Below are positions 6,780 through 14,284 of a stretch of 21,214 nt of DNA, in pieces (the stretch's first letter is position 1; every line of letters begins with the position of its first letter). This DNA comes from Pseudomonadota bacterium. GTDB taxonomy: Bacteria; Pseudomonadota; Alphaproteobacteria; Rhizobiales; Xanthobacteraceae. The DNA lies in assembly GCA_023387695.1 (NCBI GenBank), contig JAEWHT010000418.1, forward strand, positions 1-21,214. Direction: 5' to 3'. The notes beneath the pieces are model-generated. The model was not told where the DNA came from. It made no database searches and saw only the letters and a program-made list of their open reading frames with translations. The position numbers and the translations under genes are program-made.

Positions 6780-8405
6780 TCAGAACGCCACTTGCGTACG
6801 CATCGCGACCGCGTTGAATGACGAGCCCGTGTTCACAGCGGACGTCGCGCTCGCCTGTTTGGAGATGTCGCCGTGCAGGTAGTCGAGCATGAAGCGGACG
6901 TTGTTGTTGACGTACCAGTTCAGCGCCGCAGTGTAGACGGTCTGACGTCCACCCGCGATGCCGGCTGCGGTCGCAAGCTGATCGTTCAGGTTCATCGTGC
7001 TCACGCGTCCGGCGATTTCCCAGGCGCCCCAGCCGCCGCCAGCCAGTGAGAACGGATTGGCCGGCTTCACGCCTCCATAGGCGGCGTTCGACGGATTGTA
7101 GGCACGGCTCTCGCCGGTCAGGATGTAACCCACCTGTGCGTAGCCGCCGTCAAACTTCAGGCTCGTCGCGCCGACCGGCGGCAGTCCGGTATTCGCCGTG
7201 CGGTCGACGTTGAACCAGTAATATTCGCCCTGCGCGATGAACGAGCCATAGGTCGCGGCCGCCTCGACGCCGTAGACCTGCGCGCCGGAGACGTTGGCGA
7301 TTGCGCCGGTCGAGATCAGCGTCGTCGGATCGATCCGCAGCTCTGGCCGGTCACTGAGAGTGAGCGTCTGCGCCTGTGTCACGAGATTGCGCGGCGGCTG
7401 GATCAGCCACTCCGCATCGGCACCGATATGCACGGAGTAGCCGTTGCCGCTGATCGGGTTGCCGGCGACGCGGGCGACGGCGCCGTACTGCTCGCTGGTG
7501 CCGGGCGGAGACACGCTGGAGGCAGAGTGGATGGCGCCGGTGGTGGGTCCAGTGACATAGGCACCCATCCAGAGCTGGTCATTCCACCAGCGCGTGCCGA
7601 CGGCCGAACGGAAGTCACCGGCTGCGATGTTCTGCGCGATGAGACCGGACGAGGCACGCTCCATGAACATGATGTCGTTGGAGCTGGTTGATTCATCCAT
7701 CGTCCAGGCGATGTCCATCACGCCGGCTTCGATCGCCATCTTGCCGCCGAACGGCTTGAGGCCGGTGAAGCTGAGAAAGGCATTTTCGATGCCGGATGTG
7801 CCGCCGCCCGGAAGGAAGCCGACGGCGGTGGCGCCGGCTGCACCAGTGCCGCCAAAGCCGTCCGACGAGCCACCGAAGTCGTAGATCAGAGAGTAATTCC
7901 AGTCGCCAAAGAATTTGCCGACGATGCCGATGCGCGCGCGGCGGACATTCTCGCCGCTGTCGAGCTGTTGCGGCGCCGTCGCAGCCGTGTTGGGACGGTA
8001 GTTGTAACCGCCGACATCCCAGTGCACGCGGCTTGTGATGGCGACGCAGTTCTGTTCGTCCGCGGTGCAGATGGTCGGCCGGTTGTTCGGCATCGTGACC
8101 ACGACGCCGGAGGTCGCCACCGGGCCCTTGACCGGAATGGCCGCGTTGGCATTGGCGATGGCGGCCTTCGCCTCCGAGCGTGCTTCGGCCTTGGCCTCGG
8201 CTTTCGCTTCCTGCCTGGCCTTCGCCGTGGCCGCCGTATTTGCGGCGGTCTGGTTCTGCAGCTTGTCGAGCTTCTGCTCCAGCATCTTCAGCTGCTGCTT
8301 CAGGAGCGCGATCTCCTGATCGCTATTGCTTTCTGCGTGGGCCTGTGAGGCCGCCAGCATGCCGGCGAGACCAATCGCCGTAGCCGCAATTCTTGTTCTG
8401 CTCAT
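6780..8405 (-). CDS. Outer-membrane porin, phosphate-selective OprP/OprO-like
   Basis: Predicted beta-barrel porin of 541 residues. It has a signal peptide (about 1-24, cleavage after A-H-A), then a coiled-coil segment rich in L, K and Q (about 29-55), as seen in porins that trimerise through a periplasmic stalk, then an unusual stretch of alternating A, E and K/R (about 62-85). The barrel follows from about residue 115, with the R-R-A-R-I-G-I-x-G-K-F-F-G-D-W-N-Y pattern typical of the Porin_O_P family and many alternating aromatic strands. The final residue is phenylalanine, the usual signal for BAM-dependent insertion. The ATG at 8403-8405 is preceded by GGATGGAG on the minus strand. The substrate is not certain: family members pass phosphate, polyphosphate or other anions. 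Confidence 0.85.
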   Translation of the reverse strand: MSRTRIAATAIGLAGMLAASQAHAESNSDQEIALLKQQLKMLEQKLDKLQNQTAANTAATAKARQEAKAEAKAEARSEAKAAIANANAAIPVKGPVATSGVVVTMPNNRPTICTADEQNCVAITSRVHWDVGGYNYRPNTAATAPQQLDSGENVRRARIGIVGKFFGDWNYSLIYDFGGSSDGFGGTGAAGATAVGFLPGGGTSGIENAFLSFTGLKPFGGKMAIEAGVMDIAWTMDESTSSNDIMFMERASSGLIAQNIAAGDFRSAVGTRWWNDQLWMGAYVTGPTTGAIHSASSVSPPGTSEQYGAVARVAGNPISGNGYSVHIGADAEWLIQPPRNLVTQAQTLTLSDRPELRIDPTTLISTGAIANVSGAQVYGVEAAATYGSFIAQGEYYWFNVDRTANTGLPPVGATSLKFDGGYAQVGYILTGESRAYNPSNAAYGGVKPANPFSLAGGGWGAWEIAGRVSTMNLNDQLATAAGIAGGRQTVYTAALNWYVNNNVRFMLDYLHGDISKQASATSAVNTGSSFNAVAMRTQVAF

Positions 8406-8720
8406 GTCATGACTCCATCCTTTGACGAACTTCCCCAAGTCGCAACGGGAGAGCCTAAGAATGATCGATGACTGCCCCGCGAAGGCGCACGCCCGGTTGC
8501 GCTGTTCCCACTGATGCAAATTCGCCGCAACCGAATCCGCCATTGGGCACAATGCAAGATGATGCGCGTCATGCCAATCCACTGGCCCCGGCAAATTGCC
8601 ATTTCGCACGCTGGGCTTGCATGCGCGACACACCGGAAAGGGGCTGAATATTGACGTCCAGCGCCCTTCTATTGGGGGGCGAACGCGCCTATATTCCGGC
8701 GTCTTTTCCAAGAGGTAGGA
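8406..8720. other. 315-base divergent gap between porin and protease genes
   Basis: This gap separates two divergently read genes. I see no convincing ORF. The right part holds a candidate heat-shock promoter (listed separately) and the protease ribosome binding site. The left part should hold the porin promoter, but I found no pair of boxes good enough to report. The string CCCCGCGAAGGCG near 8475 also occurs in the 6639 element and may be a remnant or chance. Confidence 0.6.
8664..8698 (+). promoter_or_regulatory. Candidate RpoH (heat-shock sigma) promoter for the Do protease
   Basis: CCTATATTCCG (8688-8698) fits the alphaproteobacterial RpoH -10 pattern CYTATNTNNNG as I remember it. The -35 candidate CCCTTCTA (8664-8671) matches CNCTTGAA at six of eight positions, with a 16-base spacer. 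Transcripts would start roughly 15-20 bases before the protease ATG. The -35 is imperfect, so this is tentative. Confidence 0.35.
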
Positions 8721-10124
8721 ATGTTTCGAGCGAACTGGACCGCCGTCGTCACGGCAATGTGCATAGCCTTTTCGGCCCATTTCAATCCGAGCGCGGCGCA
8801 GGACCGTCGCGTGCCGTCGTCGCCGGCCGAGCTGCGGCTCTCCTATGCGCCGATCGTGCAGCGGGTGCAGCCGGCGGTCGTCAACGTCTATGCGGCCAAG
8901 GTGGTGCAGAACCGCAATCCGCTGCTGGACGACCCGATCTTCCGCCGCTTCTTCGGTGGCGGCCAGCAGCAGGAGCAGGTTCAGCGCTCGCTGGGTTCGG
9001 GCGTGATCGTGGATTCCTCCGGGCTCGTCGTCACCAACGTCCATGTCATCGAGGGCGCCGACCAGGTGAAGGTGTCGCTATCGGACAAGCGCGAGTTCGA
9101 GGCCGAGATCGTCTTGAAGGACTCCCGGAGCGATCTCGCGGTGCTGCGCCTGAAGGACACCAAGGAGAAGTTTCCGGCGCTCGAATTCACCAATTCGGAT
9201 GAGCTGATGGTCGGCGACGTCGTGATCGCGATCGGCAATCCGTTTGGCGTCGGCCAAACCGTGACGCACGGCATCATCTCGGCGCTGGCACGCACGCAGG
9301 TCGGCATCACCGACTACCAGTTCTTCATCCAGACGGATGCGGCGATCAATCCCGGCAATTCCGGCGGTGCGCTGGTCGACATGAATGGCCGGCTCGCAGG
9401 TATCAACACGGCGATCTATTCGCGCTCGGGCGGTTCGCAAGGCATTGGCTTTGCTATCCCTGCCAACATGGTGCGCGTCGTCGTCGCCTCCGCCAAGAGT
9501 GGCGGCACGGCGGTGAAGCGGCCATGGCTTGGTGCGAAGCTGCAGGCGGTGACGCCCGAAATCGCCGAGAGCCTCGGTCTGCGCTCGCCGACCGGTGCGC
9601 TGGTCGCAAGCATCGTTCCCAATGGTCCTGCGGCAAAAGCAGGTCTGAAATCCTCCGACCTCATCACCGGGATCGATGGTCAGACCGTGGACGATCCCAA
9701 CGCCTTCGACTACCGCTTCGCCACGCGTCCGATCGGCGGAAGTGCGCAGATCGACGTGCAGCGCGGCGGTAAGCCGCTCAAGCTCGCGATCGCGCTCGAG
9801 ACCGCACCCGACATCGGTCGCAACGAGCTCGTCATCACCACGCGCTCGCCGTTCCAGGGCGCGAAGATCTCCACCATCACGCCGGCGGTGGCCGACGAAC
9901 TGCATCTCGATGCCGACACTGAGGGAGTTGTCGTCACCGACATCGGTGATGGCACGGCGGCGCAAAACGTCGGCTTCCAGAAGGGCGACATCATCCTGTC
10001 CGTGAACAACCAGAAGATCGCCAAGACCAGTGACCTGGAGAAGGCCGCCAAGGAGCAGGCACGGCTCTGGCGCATCGGGCTGGTGCGCGGCGGCCAGCAG
10101 ATCAACGTCACGCTGGGCGGATGA
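8721..10124 (+). CDS. degP: Do/DegP-family periplasmic serine endoprotease
   Basis: HtrA-type protease and chaperone of 467 residues that degrades or refolds damaged envelope proteins. The N-terminus is a signal peptide (hydrophobic core about 8-19, cleavage near A-A at 25-26). The trypsin-like domain holds the full triad H108 (T-N-V-H-V-I), D138 (S-D-L-A-V) and S214 (G-N-S-G-G). Two PDZ domains follow (about 270-360 and 370-465), the first with A-A-K-A-G-L-K-S-S-D-L-I and the second with G-D-I-I-L-S-V-N. The long Q-rich LA-loop of E. coli DegP is shortened to a G-G-G-Q-Q-Q stretch, making it closer to DegQ. AGAGG precedes the ATG. The stop overlaps the rarA start (ATGA). Regulation by a stress sigma factor is likely. 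Confidence 0.93.
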   Translation: MFRANWTAVVTAMCIAFSAHFNPSAAQDRRVPSSPAELRLSYAPIVQRVQPAVVNVYAAKVVQNRNPLLDDPIFRRFFGGGQQQEQVQRSLGSGVIVDSSGLVVTNVHVIEGADQVKVSLSDKREFEAEIVLKDSRSDLAVLRLKDTKEKFPALEFTNSDELMVGDVVIAIGNPFGVGQTVTHGIISALARTQVGITDYQFFIQTDAAINPGNSGGALVDMNGRLAGINTAIYSRSGGSQGIGFAIPANMVRVVVASAKSGGTAVKRPWLGAKLQAVTPEIAESLGLRSPTGALVASIVPNGPAAKAGLKSSDLITGIDGQTVDDPNAFDYRFATRPIGGSAQIDVQRGGKPLKLAIALETAPDIGRNELVITTRSPFQGAKISTITPAVADELHLDADTEGVVVTDIGDGTAAQNVGFQKGDIILSVNNQKIAKTSDLEKAAKEQARLWRIGLVRGGQQINVTLGG

Positions 10125-11458
10125 GTCCGAAGCGACCACAGGAGACGCCAACTCTCTTTGCCGCGGCGGGGCTCGATCACGAAGCCCCGCATCCGCTGCC
10201 TGACAGGTTGCGGCCGCGTGCGCTGTCGGAGGTCGTCGGCCAGGATCACATCCTCGGTCCCGACGGCGCATTGACGCGCATGCTGGAAACTCGCACGCTG
10301 GGATCGCTGGTGTTCTGGGGCCCGCCCGGCACAGGCAAGACCACGGTGGCGCGGCTGCTCGCGGATGCGACCGATCTGCATTTCGAGCAGATCTCGGCGG
10401 TGTTCTCCGGCGTCGCCGATTTGAAGAAAGCGTTCGATGCCGCGCGTGCCCGTCGCGAGATGGGCAAGGGCACGCTGCTGTTCGTCGACGAGGTGCATCG
10501 CTTCAACCGGGCGCAGCAGGATTCGTTTCTGCCCGTCATGGAAGACGGCACCGTCGTCATGGTCGGCGCCACCACCGAGAACCCATCCTTCGAGCTCAAC
10601 GCGGCGCTTCTGTCTCGCGCACGCGTGCTGGTGTTTCGTTCGCTCGATGCGGCCGCAATCGAAAAACTGTTCGCGCATGCCGAGGAGGTCGAGGGCCGCA
10701 AGCTGCCGCTCGATGAAGAGGCGCGCGCCGTGCTGGTGCGGATGGCCGACGGTGACGGCCGGGCGTCGCTGACGCTCGCCGAAGAGGTCTGGCGTTCCGC
10801 GCGGGCGGACGAGATTTTCAATGCTGCGCAGTTGCAGGACATCCTGCAGCGCCGCGCGCCGATCTACGACAAATCGGCTGACGGGCATTACAACCTGATC
10901 TCGGCGTTGCATAAGTCCGTGCGCGGCTCCGATGCGGACGCGGCGCTGTATTATCTCTGCCGCATGCTCGATGCCGGCGAGGATCCGCTGTTCCTGGCGC
11001 GCCGCGTCGTGCGCATGGCGGTCGAGGACATCGGCCTTGCCGATCCGCAGGCGCTCGTCATCGCCAATGCCGCGAAGGACGCCTTTGACTTCCTCGGCCA
11101 TCCCGAGGGCGAACTCGCAATCGCGCAAGCCGTGGTCTATCTCGCCACCGCGCCGAAATCGAACGCTGTCTACACGGCGTTCGGCACGGCGATGCAGGTG
11201 GCGAAACAGGCGGGTTCGCTGCTGCCGCCAAAGCACATCCTGAATTCGCCGACCAAGCTGATGAAGTCCGAGGGCTACGGCGCGGCGTACGAATACGACC
11301 ACGACGCGCCCGATGCCTTCTCCGGCCAGGACTACTTCCCGGAAGCCTTGGGCCGCCAGACTTTCTACGACCCGCCCGAGCGCGGTTTCGAGCGGGAGAT
11401 AAGGAAGCGGCTGGATTACTGGGCCAAGCTGCGCAAGGAGCGGGGCGGCTCGCGCTAG
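10121..11458 (+). CDS. rarA: Replication-associated recombination ATPase RarA (MgsA)
   Basis: Cytoplasmic AAA+ ATPase of 445 residues, related to clamp loaders and to WRNIP1, that acts at stalled replication forks. The Walker A motif G67-P-P-G-T-G-K-T-T75 and Walker B L119-L-F-V-D-E124 are intact, and the sensor-1 region reads G-A-T-T-E-N-P-S-F. The C-terminal part carries the conserved S-A-L-H-K-S-V-R-G-S-D-A-D-A-A-L-Y-Y segment and the A-Y-E-Y-D-H region of the MgsA oligomerisation domain. The start overlaps the protease stop by four bases, so translation is probably coupled. The stop codon TAG lies at the edge of a palindromic repeat (11458-11506). Length is normal for the family. Confidence 0.95.
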   Translation: MSPKRPQETPTLFAAAGLDHEAPHPLPDRLRPRALSEVVGQDHILGPDGALTRMLETRTLGSLVFWGPPGTGKTTVARLLADATDLHFEQISAVFSGVADLKKAFDAARARREMGKGTLLFVDEVHRFNRAQQDSFLPVMEDGTVVMVGATTENPSFELNAALLSRARVLVFRSLDAAAIEKLFAHAEEVEGRKLPLDEEARAVLVRMADGDGRASLTLAEEVWRSARADEIFNAAQLQDILQRRAPIYDKSADGHYNLISALHKSVRGSDADAALYYLCRMLDAGEDPLFLARRVVRMAVEDIGLADPQALVIANAAKDAFDFLGHPEGELAIAQAVVYLATAPKSNAVYTAFGTAMQVAKQAGSLLPPKHILNSPTKLMKSEGYGAAYEYDHDAPDAFSGQDYFPEALGRQTFYDPPERGFEREIRKRLDYWAKLRKERGGSR

Positions 11459-11506
11459 AGCATGATCCGGAAAAGTGTGAAGCGGTTTTCCGAAAAGATC
11501 ATGCTC
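11458..11506. repeat. GAGCATGAT-type palindromic element
   Basis: Outer arms are GAGCATGAT (11458-11466) and ATCATGCTC (11498-11506); inner arms are CGGAAAA (11468-11474) and TTTTCCG (11486-11492). The first base is the last base of the rarA stop codon. I recognise this as a common small repeat of Bradyrhizobium-like genomes; the copy number here cannot be checked from one window. Confidence 0.85.
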
Positions 11507-11519
11507 AAACAATTAGAAT

Positions 11520-11551
11520 CGGCCATTTCGTCGTGACGAAAGGCCGCTTTT
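11520..11551 (+). terminator. Candidate intrinsic terminator after rarA
   Basis: A strong hairpin pairs CGGCC (11520-11524) with GGCCG (11542-11546) and TTTCGTC (11526-11532) with GACGAAA (11535-11541), with one bulged A. Only four T residues follow after a C, so termination may be partial. It ends 17 bases before the next start codon. Confidence 0.55.
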
Positions 11552-11568
11552 AGGGTAGGCAGGCAAGC

Positions 11569-12783
11569 ATGAGCCGCCGCATCAAAAGAACCAATCAAGA
11601 GCCCCGTTCGCGCGATGAGCGCAAGGAATCGCGCCCGTTCAAGGCACGGACCGCGAAGAAGGCGGGGCCGCGTCCGGGCGGAAAGCCCGGCAGCAAGCCG
11701 CCGCGCTTTGCCGGTGAGCGCACTGAGCGTCGTCCGCCCAAAGCCGAGGTCGAACGGGCTGCGCCGGAAAAGCCCGTCGAAGCGCTGCTGCCGACCAAGG
11801 TGCAGACCGTCAAAGTGACGGCCGACGAGAACAACATGCGCGTCGATCGCTTTCTCGAAGCGCGCTTTCCCGGCCTGTCGTTCTCCCACATCCAGCGCGT
11901 CGTCCGCAAAGGTGAGCTTCGCGTCGACGGCAAGCGCGTCGACAGCAAGGATCGCCTGGAGGAGGGACAAAGCGTCCGCATTCCGCCGCTGAAGATCGAC
12001 GCACCGAAGGCCGCCGGCGAGCTCTCGGATGCTGCGCAGAAGACGCTCAAGGCGCTGAAGGAGATGACCATCTACGAGGACGACGACGTCCTCGTGCTGA
12101 ACAAGCCCGCTGGTCTCGCCGTGCAGGGCGGCTCCGGCATGACGCGCCACGTCGACCAGATGCTGGAGGTGATGCGTGATTCCAAGGGCCAGAAGCCGCG
12201 CCTCGTGCACCGCATCGATCGCGAGACGTCGGGCTGTCTGCTGATCGCCAAGACGCGCTTTGCCGCCTCGCATCTGACCGGCGCCTTCCGCTCGCGCTCC
12301 GCACGAAAAACCTATTGGGCGCTGGTGCCGGGCCTGCCGAAGCCGAAGCAGGGTCGCATCTCGACCTTCCTGGCAAAGGAAGAGAGCGAGGACGACACCA
12401 TCATGCGCATCGCGCAACATGGCGACGAAGGCGCCAGCCATGCGGTGACCTATTATGCGGTGGTCGAGACCGCCGGCAACAAGCTGACTTGGGTGTCGCT
12501 TAAGCCTGTGACGGGACGCACCCACCAGCTGCGCGCCCACATGGCTCATATCGGCCATCCCATCGTCGGCGATCCCAAATATTTCAACATTGAGAACTGG
12601 CAGCTGCCGGGCGGCCTACAGAACCGGCTGCATTTGCTCGCGCGCCGTATCGTCATCCCGCATCCACGCGGCGGCTTTATCGACGCCACCGCGCCGCTGC
12701 CGCCGCACATGCAGCAGTCGTGGAATCTGCTCGGGCTCGACGCAAGCCGGTTCGATCCGATCGAGAACGCGCCGGAGGAGTAG
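11569..12783 (+). CDS. rluC: RluC/RluD-family rRNA pseudouridine synthase
   Basis: RNA-modifying enzyme of 404 residues that turns uridine into pseudouridine, most likely in 23S rRNA. An S4 RNA-binding domain covers about 88-140 (N-M-R-V-D-R-F-L, then V-R-K-G-E-L-R-V-D-G-K-R-V). The catalytic domain follows, with the catalytic aspartate D217 in H-R-I-D-R-E-T-S-G and the late G-R-T-H-Q-L-R-A-H-M motif. The first 75 residues are an unstructured, very basic extension rich in K, R, P and G, longer than in E. coli RluC; it may help bind RNA. The ATG at 11569 has AGGCAGG upstream. The exact target uridines cannot be read from sequence. Confidence 0.92.
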   Translation: MSRRIKRTNQEPRSRDERKESRPFKARTAKKAGPRPGGKPGSKPPRFAGERTERRPPKAEVERAAPEKPVEALLPTKVQTVKVTADENNMRVDRFLEARFPGLSFSHIQRVVRKGELRVDGKRVDSKDRLEEGQSVRIPPLKIDAPKAAGELSDAAQKTLKALKEMTIYEDDDVLVLNKPAGLAVQGGSGMTRHVDQMLEVMRDSKGQKPRLVHRIDRETSGCLLIAKTRFAASHLTGAFRSRSARKTYWALVPGLPKPKQGRISTFLAKEESEDDTIMRIAQHGDEGASHAVTYYAVVETAGNKLTWVSLKPVTGRTHQLRAHMAHIGHPIVGDPKYFNIENWQLPGGLQNRLHLLARRIVIPHPRGGFIDATAPLPPHMQQSWNLLGLDASRFDPIENAPEE

Positions 12784-12806
12784 GGGCTGGGTCTCGTTGA
12801 TAGCCT

Positions 12807-12893
12807 CGTCATTGCGAGGAGCGCTTGCGACGAAGCAATCCAGACTGCCTCTGTGGAAAGATGCTGGATTGCTTCGCTGCGCTCGCAATGACG
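12807..12893. repeat. CGTCATTGCGAG-type palindromic element (copy A)
   Basis: Outer arms are CGTCATTGCGAG (12807-12818) and CTCGCAATGACG (12882-12893). Inner arms are CGAAGCAATCCAG (12831-12843) and CTGGATTGCTTCG (12864-12876), a perfect 13-bp pair. It lies between the converging rluC and secreted-protein genes. A second copy is at 16226. Confidence 0.88.
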
Positions 12894-12912
12894 GTGTGGG
12901 AACAGCGGTGGC

Positions 12913-13359
12913 TCAATTCCGAAACTGCTCCAGAAACATCCGCAAGCTGTCATGCGGGCTCTCGACATCCGTGATCAGCCAGCCCTCGGGCCCATTCACC
13001 AGGATGAAGTTCAGCACGACCTTGCGTCCGTGATTGTCGAAATTCGCAGCGACATAGGTCTTGTCGTATTGCTTGCGGATGATGGCGATCGCGACCGGGC
13101 CGAGCTTCCAGCTCGGGCTTTGCACCAGGAAATCGTAGGGCTCGTTGCGCGGCGCCGACCATGCCTTGCGCAGGCTGGGATCGAAAAATTGCCGGGTCGT
13201 CGCATCGTCCCGCGGCAGGCCTTTCGACAGGTCCGGCGCACCCTTGCCGTAATAGGCATAGACGTTGCGGATCAGCGATTCCGGGGTGCGAAAGCCGGCC
13301 TCGGCCGCGGCCAGCCAAAGCCCGGTGAACAGGGCCACAATGCCCGCAAGTTCCCTCAT
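12913..13359 (-). CDS. Secreted hypothetical protein, possibly DUF3828-like
   Basis: Protein of 148 residues with an N-terminal signal peptide (M-R-E-L then a hydrophobic stretch to about residue 20, cleavage near A-E-A). The mature part is a small mixed alpha/beta domain: T-P-E-S-L-I-R-N-V-Y-A-Y-Y-G at its start and a pattern of strands ending with N-G-P-E-G-W-L-I-T-D-V. This pattern of an N-terminal helix with Y-A-Y-Y and a late W-x-I-x-D-V resembles the DUF3828/DUF4864-like proteins, but I am not sure. The ATG at 13357-13359 was chosen because it puts the signal peptide at the very start; an in-frame TTG at 13386, just after AGTAGGAA on the minus strand, would add nine residues. It is divergent from the ATP12 gene. 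Function unknown. Confidence 0.72.
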   Translation of the reverse strand: MRELAGIVALFTGLWLAAAEAGFRTPESLIRNVYAYYGKGAPDLSKGLPRDDATTRQFFDPSLRKAWSAPRNEPYDFLVQSPSWKLGPVAIAIIRKQYDKTYVAANFDNHGRKVVLNFILVNGPEGWLITDVESPHDSLRMFLEQFRN

Positions 13360-13434
13360 GCCTGCCGCTCGCTTTATCGGCCGCAATTCCTACTTTAAAA
13401 GCCTAGCACTCAGCGACCGGGACCGAAAACTCAC

Positions 13435-14229
13435 ATGCGCGAATTGTTCGAAGAAGCAGCCAGCCAGCCCCCGCAGGACCCACGGGAATCGGCGCGCGCC
13501 TCCGCGCGGACGCCGCTGCGCAAGCGCTTCTACAAGGAGGCCGGCGTCACCGAGGCCGAGGGCGGCTTTGCCATCACGCTCGACGGCAAGCCGATCCGCA
13601 CGCCCTCCGCCCGACAGGTGGTCATCCCGTCGCAGACACTGGCCGATGCGGTGGCGGCTGAATGGGCCGCGCAGGGCGAGGCGATCGATCCCGTGACCAT
13701 GCCGCTGACGCGGATTGCCAACAGCGTGGTCGAGGGTGTGATCGACCGCGTCGAGCTCGTGGCCGAAGACCTCGGAAAATACTTCGAGACCGACCTGCTG
13801 TTCTACCGCGCCGGCCATCCCGAGGGGCTGGTCGCCCGCGAGGCCGCGCATTGGGACCCCGTGCTGTTCTGGGCCGCGGACGCGCTGGGGGCGCACTTCA
13901 TCCTGTCCGAGGGCATCATGCATGTGAAGCAGCCGGACGAGGCGCTGCGGGCCGCCCGCGCCGCGCTGCCGGGCGACCCCTGGTCGGTCGCGGCCCTCCA
14001 TATGGTGACAACCCTGACTGGCTCGGCCCTGCTGGCGCTCGCGCTGGCCCATGGCGTCCGCGACGCCGACCAGGTCTGGGCCGCCGCCCATGTCGACGAG
14101 GACTGGAATATCGACCAATGGGGCGTGGACGAGGAGGCGGCCGCCCGCCGGGCCACGCGCCTGCGGGATTTCGACGCTGCGGTCGCGGTTTTGACGGCCG
14201 TGAACCCGCTCGGGACCAAAGGTCCTTAA
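13435..14229 (+). CDS. ATP12-family F1-ATPase assembly chaperone
   Basis: Protein of 264 residues belonging to the ATP12 family. In mitochondria Atp12 binds the free F1 alpha subunit and delivers it for assembly of the F1 hexamer; the alphaproteobacterial homologues are presumed to do the same (inference from the family). Visible family marks are R-K-R-F-Y-K-E-A-G near residue 30, F-A-I-T-L-D-G-K-P-I-R-T-P-S, the A-A-E-W-A-A-Q segment, P-L-T-R-I-A-N-S, and the downstream E-T-D-L-L-F-Y-R and W-D-P-V-L motifs. There is no signal peptide; the first 30 residues look disordered. The start at 13435 lies 75 bases from the divergent secreted-protein start, and I see no strong ribosome binding site. 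No atp genes are present in the window. Confidence 0.92.
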   Translation: MRELFEEAASQPPQDPRESARASARTPLRKRFYKEAGVTEAEGGFAITLDGKPIRTPSARQVVIPSQTLADAVAAEWAAQGEAIDPVTMPLTRIANSVVEGVIDRVELVAEDLGKYFETDLLFYRAGHPEGLVAREAAHWDPVLFWAADALGAHFILSEGIMHVKQPDEALRAARAALPGDPWSVAALHMVTTLTGSALLALALAHGVRDADQVWAAAHVDEDWNIDQWGVDEEAAARRATRLRDFDAAVAVLTAVNPLGTKGP

Positions 14230-14284
14230 CGAGAGGTTTACGTGGGGGTCCTAGGGTGGGAATCGCATTCCCCGGGCCCCTGAG

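Noticed and set aside
8470..8490. A fragment CCCCGCGAAGGCG shared with the 6639 element
   Set aside because: Thirteen shared bases in GC-rich DNA, without matching flanks or a partner arm, are too little to call a repeat copy.
8651..8695. TTGACG at 8651 with TATATT at 8690 as a sigma-70 promoter
   Set aside because: The spacing is 33 bases, about twice the usable distance.
9078..11512. Long minus-strand frames opposite the protease and rarA genes
   Set aside because: They show no family motif, their composition is arginine- and histidine-heavy, and both opposite genes have complete catalytic motifs.
14230..14284. A hairpin (GGGAAT with ATTCCC) before the FliK-like gene as a terminator
   Set aside because: The stem is only six base pairs and there is no T-run after it, so I could not support it as a terminator.
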